Assembly: GCF_910592395.1 (NCBI RefSeq)
Contig: NC_088320.1
Span: 10,106,001-10,170,000 of the forward strand
Direction of reading: 5' to 3'
Length of the DNA stretch: 64,000 nt
From: Lineus longissimus
Lineage: Eukaryota; Nemertea; Pilidiophora; Heteronemertea; Lineidae
Under the pieces are notes generated by a model, which was not told the origin of the DNA, did no database searches, and saw nothing but the letters and a program-made list of their open reading frames with translations. Made by a program: the position numbers and the translations under genes. Of this stretch, positions 57,912 to 64,000 are shown in pieces (within the stretch, counting starts at the first letter, position 1; every line of letters begins with the position of its first letter).

Positions 57912-60900
57912 TTACTCTACCGGTGTGAGGTCAATGATGGTCTTTGTTAGTTCCTGGTATACTACTTTAAAGTTGGATTCATAATTGAGAAGAAAGGATA
58001 CAATATCCTTGTTGGATGGATACAGGTCATTGTGCTGTTCTTGGTTGGCTTCTTTAATAGCATTAACTACTTCAGCTAGGCAGTTACGACTGAATGTTAG
58101 TTTGTGGGCGCGATGGTTTACAACTTCATTGAAGTTAGCTTCTCCTGTATAAATCTTCTCGGTTTTCACTGATTTCTGGCTCATATGACAGTGTACACAT
58201 TTTATTTCCAATTCTGGAGTGTACTGGTTGAGAGCACTGCAAGAGGTACATCGGAAATGTTTGATGACATCAATTCCGATCAGCTCTGCTTCAATTGTGT
58301 TGGTTTGCATTTCCACATAGTTTTGCATAGCTGCAATTGGAGTTATGCCACTTTGTGGACTTGTTGAGAGATAGAACTTGTTCATGTAATACTTAACAAC
58401 AACATTTGTCATCTTGTATGTGTTGCCCTTCTGTAATGTGAAAATATGGTTTTCCCAGGCTGACAATTCAATTAGGCCACTTGCATCAGCAACATATTTA
58501 TGTTGCAACTTGAGGGACCCAGATGCAGTCATTTTGGTTTGCATCCCATCTTCCTCCTCCACTACAACTGCTATTATATTAATTTTGCTGTTTGGTGTCA
58601 ATGATTCAACATCTTTAATGGCTGTGATGAGTTCTGCAGGTGGATTGCAGGCAAAATGAGGTTTATCACCAGAGACAGCAATGACACTTGTATTGGTCAA
58701 TTTCAAATCAGGTTCATTTGAGAATCTGGAGGGAATGAATGACAGTTTGTTGATTTGAACAAGTGTTCGTTCTTGGCAGTAATCTATCAATATGTTGTTG
58801 AATCTGTCGGGTTGAAACGTGATGACACGCCTATACTTGTCTTCATCTAATTGAAGCAGAAATGAGATGAAAGTTGACTGACGCAAGACATTGTGAACAT
58901 ATCCTGTATAGGAGTTGAGACTGCTGCTAGGTTCTGGTTTCTGAGATGGTGATGTCTTTGAAGATGCTGAAATGATAAGAAGAATCTATTGAAGTTATAG
59001 AATGATGTCAATTTTACATGAAGCATCAACTTGATTCAGGGGGATATCTAGGAAATATGAAGAGGAAGTGGAACACTAGAACTTAGATTTCACAGGCAGC
59101 ACCTGTGAATTCATGACTACAGGGTTGTTTTGAGGGCGATTTCGTAAGAGTTGGTCTTGAGTATGGGAACCTTCGAGTGCGGGAACATGTTTTTTTTAGC
59201 AGGAGGAAAGCGAGAACATTTTGCGCCGTCGTATTCCGATTTGACTGGTTAGTGGTGAAATCTGCTTTTACTTTTGCAAATTAATATATTGGTTCTTTTA
59301 GTTCTAACGTTGTCTGAATTAAAGATGCTTTCCCAATGCTTGACTGGTCTGGGAAGAGCAAAAACGTGACGTCATTTTGGTCATTCTTCTTTCCGCACGC
59401 CCTCCCCCTCCGTAAAACTTCCTGACATGGTGTGAAGTGGGAGGGCGCACAATGGGAACCACAGTGCCGCCATGTTAATAGTTTCTATTTATAGAATTCA
59501 GCGGCAGAGATTTTAAGCACAGAAAAAGTAGATTAACTCGGCTAATCTCCATGGATATTACCCAGGAATGTTTTCAAGGCGAGGGAAACATCTGATTTAA
59601 GTACTGCGCTTATTAGATTTGATGTTCATGCCAAAGATTGGCCTAAAACGTGGACGAAAAAGTGTGCATTATCGAGCGTTGGAGAGGTCACGTGATTGTA
59701 CGAGAAACCTGAGCGAAAACAATACTGAGTCCAGCTTCCTGAGGGAGGAGCTGGAGTCATAATTAGTTTTGTCATTTGTTGCACGTTTGTGAATGGCACG
59801 CAACAGCTGAAGGCCTGAGTCAGGACAAGTGGAGAGCAGTAGTCGGTGATTTCCTGGCATTTGATAAAGGAATTTAATAACTGTAATGCAATCTAGAGCT
59901 GTAGCTATAGAAAAGTGGGTTGCTGCAATGGGGGGGGAGGAGCTTTGGCTTTGACCTGGTTACTTATATACTGGTACATATTGTATTGATGGCTTTTGCA
60001 ATGAAAAGGGGGGACTTCACTGGATCTCAAAATCAGTGTTAAGATTTATGATCATATGTTCTCAGTTGCTTGGAACATGTAATTGAAAGACATGTTTTTG
60101 TCTGTGGACTTGGAAATGCATAGATAATAGACAAAAGATTTTTTGATTATTCCTGCAATTAGACTTTCATTTTGAGGTATAGATTTGTAGAACAATGAAT
60201 TTAATAAGCATTGACTTACCTGGGTGAACTGTCTTAATTTTGTCAGGGCTAAAGACGAGTTTTGATGGGCTTGCAGAAGTAACTGAAAGAAGTCAGATAG
60301 AAAGTATTTAAAACAGTGTAGTGGTTGTTAGACTTTAATGCTATAATGGATGGAGTTGTATCACTGTCTGTGATGAGCTGATGTCATAATGGATTATATA
60401 TAATATGGAGGTTGCATAACTGCTGTGGGCAAAGGTATTTCCCACTTGGTCTTGAGCATGGTGTATTCAGTGATGCCTATGTAATCTGTTTACTTCGGTA
60501 AAAACTTCACACATTTCAATAGGGACATTGTCAATCAGCGAATAATTATAGGTATTTGTAGATGCAACACTGATGTAGTGGCCATTTTGATCATCATGAG
60601 TACTAGTATATCATTCCACCTGACTGTGTGCATTTTGTATATTGCAGAGTGGAAAATTTGAATGAATGTTTTATTTTGAATTTAGGAAGTAAATTCCTCT
60701 AAAAGAGTTTCTATTTGAGGGAATTTTCTTACCTCATGGTTTTATTTTGATAAATAGAGATGTCAATACGATAATTTCATGCGTACACAGGTTTGGAAGG
60801 ACAACATTATTAGTGAATTTGAATTGAATGATAACCTTCCATCCACTAAATTGTATAAGTAAGGGCTTAGGAAAAACTTTGTTTCTAATGTAGCCTATGA

Positions 60901-62123
60901 TGGATAAGAGACTTACTTGATGATGATGTAGTGTTCGATTTTGTAGGGGTAGTTAGACCTGGCGAGGCTGCAGAGGCTGCAAGTATAGATATGATACCAG
61001 TTATAGAAGTGCTCTTATAATCACATACAATGTATACTCAGATAAACATAGATGACAATTTCAAAACAACTGAATTTTTGCAATATGCTGATAATTTCAT
61101 GAGTACACACGTATGGAAGGACAACATTATTAGTGAATTTGAATTGAATGATAACTTTCCATCCACGAAACTGTTGTAAGTAAGGCCTTAGCAAAAACTT
61201 GCAATGCAATGCAATGATTCCCTTCCATCTAAGAATGCACTATGACAACACTGTAGATGACACTAGCAGTGGATTCTCTTTCATCTAAGAATGCACTGTG
61301 ACAACAGCATGGATGACAGTCACAATATCACTGAATTTGAATGCAATGACTCCCTTCTATTTAAGAATGCAACACTAGAAAATTCAACGCATAGTGAATT
61401 TCTGTAGGAAGCATGTAATTTCGTATTTACCTGCATGTTTCAAGTCAACTTTCTTTGAAGGCTTGAATTTGACTTTGAAAGGGCTTGTAGGTTGAGGAGG
61501 AGGAGCTGTAAACAAATTAGAAGAGTCGTTGTAATAGAAAGAAAATAACTGTTGAATCAGTTGCTTAAAACATTGGTCAGGAACAAGATTTACCTGTTTT
61601 TTCTACAGTCTTCAATTTCTTACTGGGAGAAGCGGTTTTGGTACTCTTAGTCGAGGCCTTTTTTAGACGAGGTGAACAATCACTTGTTGGAGTCGAGGCA
61701 CTTGTTGGACCTGAAAAGATAATGGCTTCTTTTAAACTAAACCGAAGAGTAAATTGTGTGAATAAAAAGTTGTGTTAGTATTGCCATCTGCCTATGTGGT
61801 GGCAGAGATGGACCATTTAGAGAGTAATTATAAGGTTGTTACGTAGATGTAGCAGGATTTGAAAACAAGCAAACAGAATTGTAAATTGTGGATGGCTGTG
61901 AAGAATGTCGGTGCATCCTATTATTGAACATGTCATGTCTTGTCTGTCTGTAAGTGAAAGAGATACAAATGTACATGTACTTGAAATTCATTCATTTCAG
62001 TATTTTGGGAGGGATAATGGTAAAGTGTAGGCTTTGGTTGAGATATGTGTAAGAGTATAGATGAGGTATAGAAGATTTTTACCTACTTTTTGGGTTTTCT
62101 AAATCAGGTTTTTGTTGGTCCAT
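57912..62123 (-). CDS. RPA-like single-strand DNA-binding protein of a Helentron (6 exons)
   Basis: Helentrons and other animal Helitrons often code an RPA70-like protein thought to bind the displaced strand during rolling-circle transposition. I predict exons at 62087-62123 (ATG), 61594-61710, 61431-61505, 60917-60976, 60220-60282 and 57912-58966 (stop). All have GT-AG borders and all five introns are in phase 1, giving 468 residues. Exons 2-5 encode a Ser/Thr/Pro/Lys-rich linker. The last exon has a segment starting YTGYVHNVLRQS, an OB-fold-like stretch with ADASGLIELSAWENH, and a zinc ribbon with C357, C360, C374 and C377. The ATG lies 183 bp downstream of the helicase-endonuclease stop on the same strand. 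Exon 1 is small and its donor (AAAAA|gtaggt) was chosen to keep phase; that is the least certain part. Confidence 0.72.
58967..60219 (-). other. Intron 5 of the RPA-like gene
   Basis: 1253 bp. It contains a full CRE-like palindrome TGACGTCA (59367-59374) and a GC-richer stretch with ccgcacgccctccccctccg (59394-59413), unlike the other introns. No coding frame is convincing. A G9 tract lies at 59931-59939. Confidence 0.6.
60776..61199. repeat. Direct intronic duplication flanking RPA exon 4
   Basis: About 105 bp at 60776-60881 (gtacacaggtttggaaggac ... ccttccatccac ... aagtaagggctta) recur at about 61092-61199 with scattered changes. One copy is in intron 4 and one in intron 3, on either side of exon 4 (60917-60976). 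Further diverged repeats (cccttccatctaagaatgca) follow at 61219-61370. The pattern is what a tandem exon-intron duplication leaves. Confidence 0.7.
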
Positions 62124-62306
62124 GATGTTGATATCTGCAAGTAAATGCAATGGGATTGACAATAAGATTTCTAGTTGCTAGACTGCGTGAATTGCGACTA
62201 GTGGCAAGTCTGAACTCGTGGCTTTTATATAAGTGGTTCCTTATTGCTAGGCCAAGCAAAACATCTGCAAGAGTTGCATGGTAGAACTTGACTGTCTTTT
62301 AACTCA

Positions 62307-64000
62307 TCAGCCTGTTTTGAAAGAAAGAAACAGTAGCTTATGATCTGACCAAGAACTTTCAATGGTTGATAGGAGAAGTTTGGTGGCATCATGCTCGTTT
62401 GTGAAGACCATATCAAGCAAGGATCCATAATCAGTAGTAATTTCATGAACAATTTGATGACAATTTATTATTTCGGAAACAGTTTTTAGTTGATCTTTAT
62501 TGTTTCCTTTGGATATGTCGAAATTGAAATCTCCCATTATTATCAAAGGTTGGGTGGTGTCAACTTCAATGGCAAGGGTTCTTAATTTTGACAACAGTTG
62601 ATGAAATGGAGTTCCTGGTGACTTGTATAGGCAGACAATTTGGAGGGATGGTGAGGAGAGAATAATAAGGGAAGCTTCAAAGTTTTGTTCTGAAAAATGA
62701 TGTACTCTTGCAAATGGAAGATATTCATCTGATATATACAATGCAATTCCATGTGGTGGTCTGCGTCCAGTTGGTATTGCCTGATTGTTTCTAAAGAGAT
62801 GGAAGTGTGGGATATGAAAATCGTTCTCATTATCAGTTAACATGAGGCGTGATTCTGTAAAAATAAGGAGATTACATTTAGTTATCTGATCATCGGCAGC
62901 AACATCTTGAAAGTGGGCATGTAAAGACCTAGTATTGTGGAAAATAATTTTAACGTAGCTGGCGGAGTCGATTGATGATGGTATCAAATAATTGAGTTTC
63001 AATTCACAATTATTTCTAAGACGGTTGATTTCTCTTGTGACTCGTTCATCTGTAGCAATTTTGTTCTCAAGCAAATTCAAAATGAATAATCCAGTAATGC
63101 TTGTTACTCTACTAAATGCAACGTAATGAATATGGCTGATTTTTCGATTACTTTTTGTGGTCATATCAACAACAACTTTTTTTAAGGAATAACCTTGAGC
63201 TTTCCATACCGTTTTGGCGGCACCTATGACTAATGGGAATTGTGTTCTTACAACTGGAATGTAGCTTTTACTCCTATAAAATGTTCGTTTGATTGCAAAA
63301 ATAGGTGTCCACTCTTTTGGAATATCAGTTCTGTAGAATGATTTGTATTTTTGTCTTGTAGATTTACCAACGTTTTTATCTAGAAACAATACCCATAGTA
63401 GAGCAGGGTTTTCAAATTTGTCCATGTAATAAATACGTTTCATTTCACACATAGTCCCGTTGGTTAATCCATCGGCAATGTCAATGTTACATGTTACCAT
63501 GTATGGGAGGCTAATCGCTATAGAAAGTTTTTTAACTAATCCAGCTGTTTGGGACTGATCATCAGGAATTCTTTCAATAATTTGTTTCTTTACATTTTCA
63601 GTCAAATCTGCTAAAACTGTGTCAACAGCAAAAATAACCCGTTTTTCACTAAGAGCACGATCAAAGACAATCTGGTTATGTTCAGCAACTTTTTCTTTTG
63701 TACAGAAAAGATGTAAAGCATTTTCTGGATAATTTGGGTCATTTCTGCTGATCTGTCTAGATCTCAATGTTTCTATATCATTGGTAGTGTGGTTGCTTTC
63801 TCTTAAGCGATTAAGAAGCATGGCGAAATCCATGTCTTCCTGTTGTCTCATTACCTGTGTTAATTCAAATATTTGAAAGGGCTGTTCTTGTCTTACAACA
63901 TTATTTTCTGGATTTGAGATTTCAACATTGAATTGACTGTTGGTGGCATTAGTATTTAGCATGTTTGGGTTGATGTTGCCGTTGTTTTTTTCCACATCTA
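62307..64000 (-). CDS. Helentron helicase-endonuclease, C-terminal part (runs off the window)
   Basis: The frame is open to the right edge; the N-terminal Rep domain and helicase motifs I-III would lie beyond it. Numbering from codon GTG at 63995, a Pif1-type helicase end is seen: FELTQVMRQ (43-51), the motif V region FPLVIGAAKTVWKAQGYS (253-270) and motif VI YVAFSRVTSITGLF (291-304). After a short linker an exonuclease-endonuclease-phosphatase domain follows: HNTRSL (353-358, N354), E381, GDFN (488-491), LLDMVFTN (526-533) and SDH (550-552). A C-terminal EEP domain marks the Helentron (Helitron2) branch. The catalytic EEP residues look complete. No frameshift or stop is seen, so the copy may be young or active. 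Confidence 0.88.
   Translation of the reverse strand, partial: DVEKNNGNINPNMLNTNATNSQFNVEISNPENNVVRQEQPFQIFELTQVMRQQEDMDFAMLLNRLRESNHTTNDIETLRSRQISRNDPNYPENALHLFCTKEKVAEHNQIVFDRALSEKRVIFAVDTVLADLTENVKKQIIERIPDDQSQTAGLVKKLSIAISLPYMVTCNIDIADGLTNGTMCEMKRIYYMDKFENPALLWVLFLDKNVGKSTRQKYKSFYRTDIPKEWTPIFAIKRTFYRSKSYIPVVRTQFPLVIGAAKTVWKAQGYSLKKVVVDMTTKSNRKISHIHYVAFSRVTSITGLFILNLLENKIATDERVTREINRLRNNCELKLNYLIPSSIDSASYVKIIFHNTRSLHAHFQDVAADDQITKCNLLIFTESRLMLTDNENDFHIPHFHLFRNNQAIPTGRRPPHGIALYISDEYLPFARVHHFSEQNFEASLIILSSPSLQIVCLYKSPGTPFHQLLSKLRTLAIEVDTTQPLIIMGDFNFDISKGNNKDQLKTVSEIINCHQIVHEITTDYGSLLDMVFTNEHDATKLLLSTIESSWSDHKLLFLSFKTG

Overview
The window is eukaryotic, animal-type repetitive DNA. It has spliced genes with GT-AG introns, an AT-rich background, transposon proteins known from metazoans, and dense interspersed repeats with (GAC)n tails like those common in marine invertebrates. 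A bivalve or other marine invertebrate is my guess; nothing here fixes the phylum. I see no ordinary host gene, rRNA, intact tRNA or CRISPR array.

Left part (1-39107). After about 1.3 kb of unassigned flank, a head-to-tail array of nearly nine copies of a 3755-3757 bp unit runs to 39107. Each unit carries two convergent genes whose 3' ends overlap by 50 bp. The plus-strand gene is a 734-residue Mutator-like transposase. The minus-strand gene is a 197-residue His-Me finger (I-PpoI-like, His-Cys box) endonuclease. Six transposase copies are intact and three carry nonsense codons; eight endonuclease copies are intact and the last is cut by the array end. Copies are nearly identical. Most length difference lies in one G-tract (G7-G9), and variant patterns point to exchange between copies. 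Unit 6 is interrupted by a 4.55 kb insertion (23584-28137), itself a tandem duplication of a 2277 bp compound repeat.

Middle part (39108-58932). This is a mosaic of Helentron-associated-type non-autonomous elements (called HINE-like here), a small inverted-repeat element, a degenerate 83-86 bp minisatellite, and a 496 bp tandem repeat. From 45854 there are four copies of a 3.07-3.6 kb higher-order repeat made of a HINE-like element, part of the 496 bp unit and the last exon of an RPA-like gene. The ~300 bp monomers of the HINE-like elements each carry a CTCF-like core and a cluster of nuclear-receptor half-sites. The (GAC)n tract of the fourth copy has expanded to about 101 repeats.

Right part (57912-64000). 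On the minus strand lies a Helentron-type rolling-circle transposon. The C-terminal part of its helicase fused to an EEP endonuclease runs off the right edge. Downstream of it is a six-exon RPA-like single-strand DNA-binding protein gene (468 residues as I predict it) with all five introns in phase 1. The last exon of this gene is what was copied into the higher-order repeat. The autonomous element, its RPA gene, the HINE-like elements and the satellites therefore look like products of one rolling-circle lineage. The transposase/endonuclease array is a separate coding macrosatellite.
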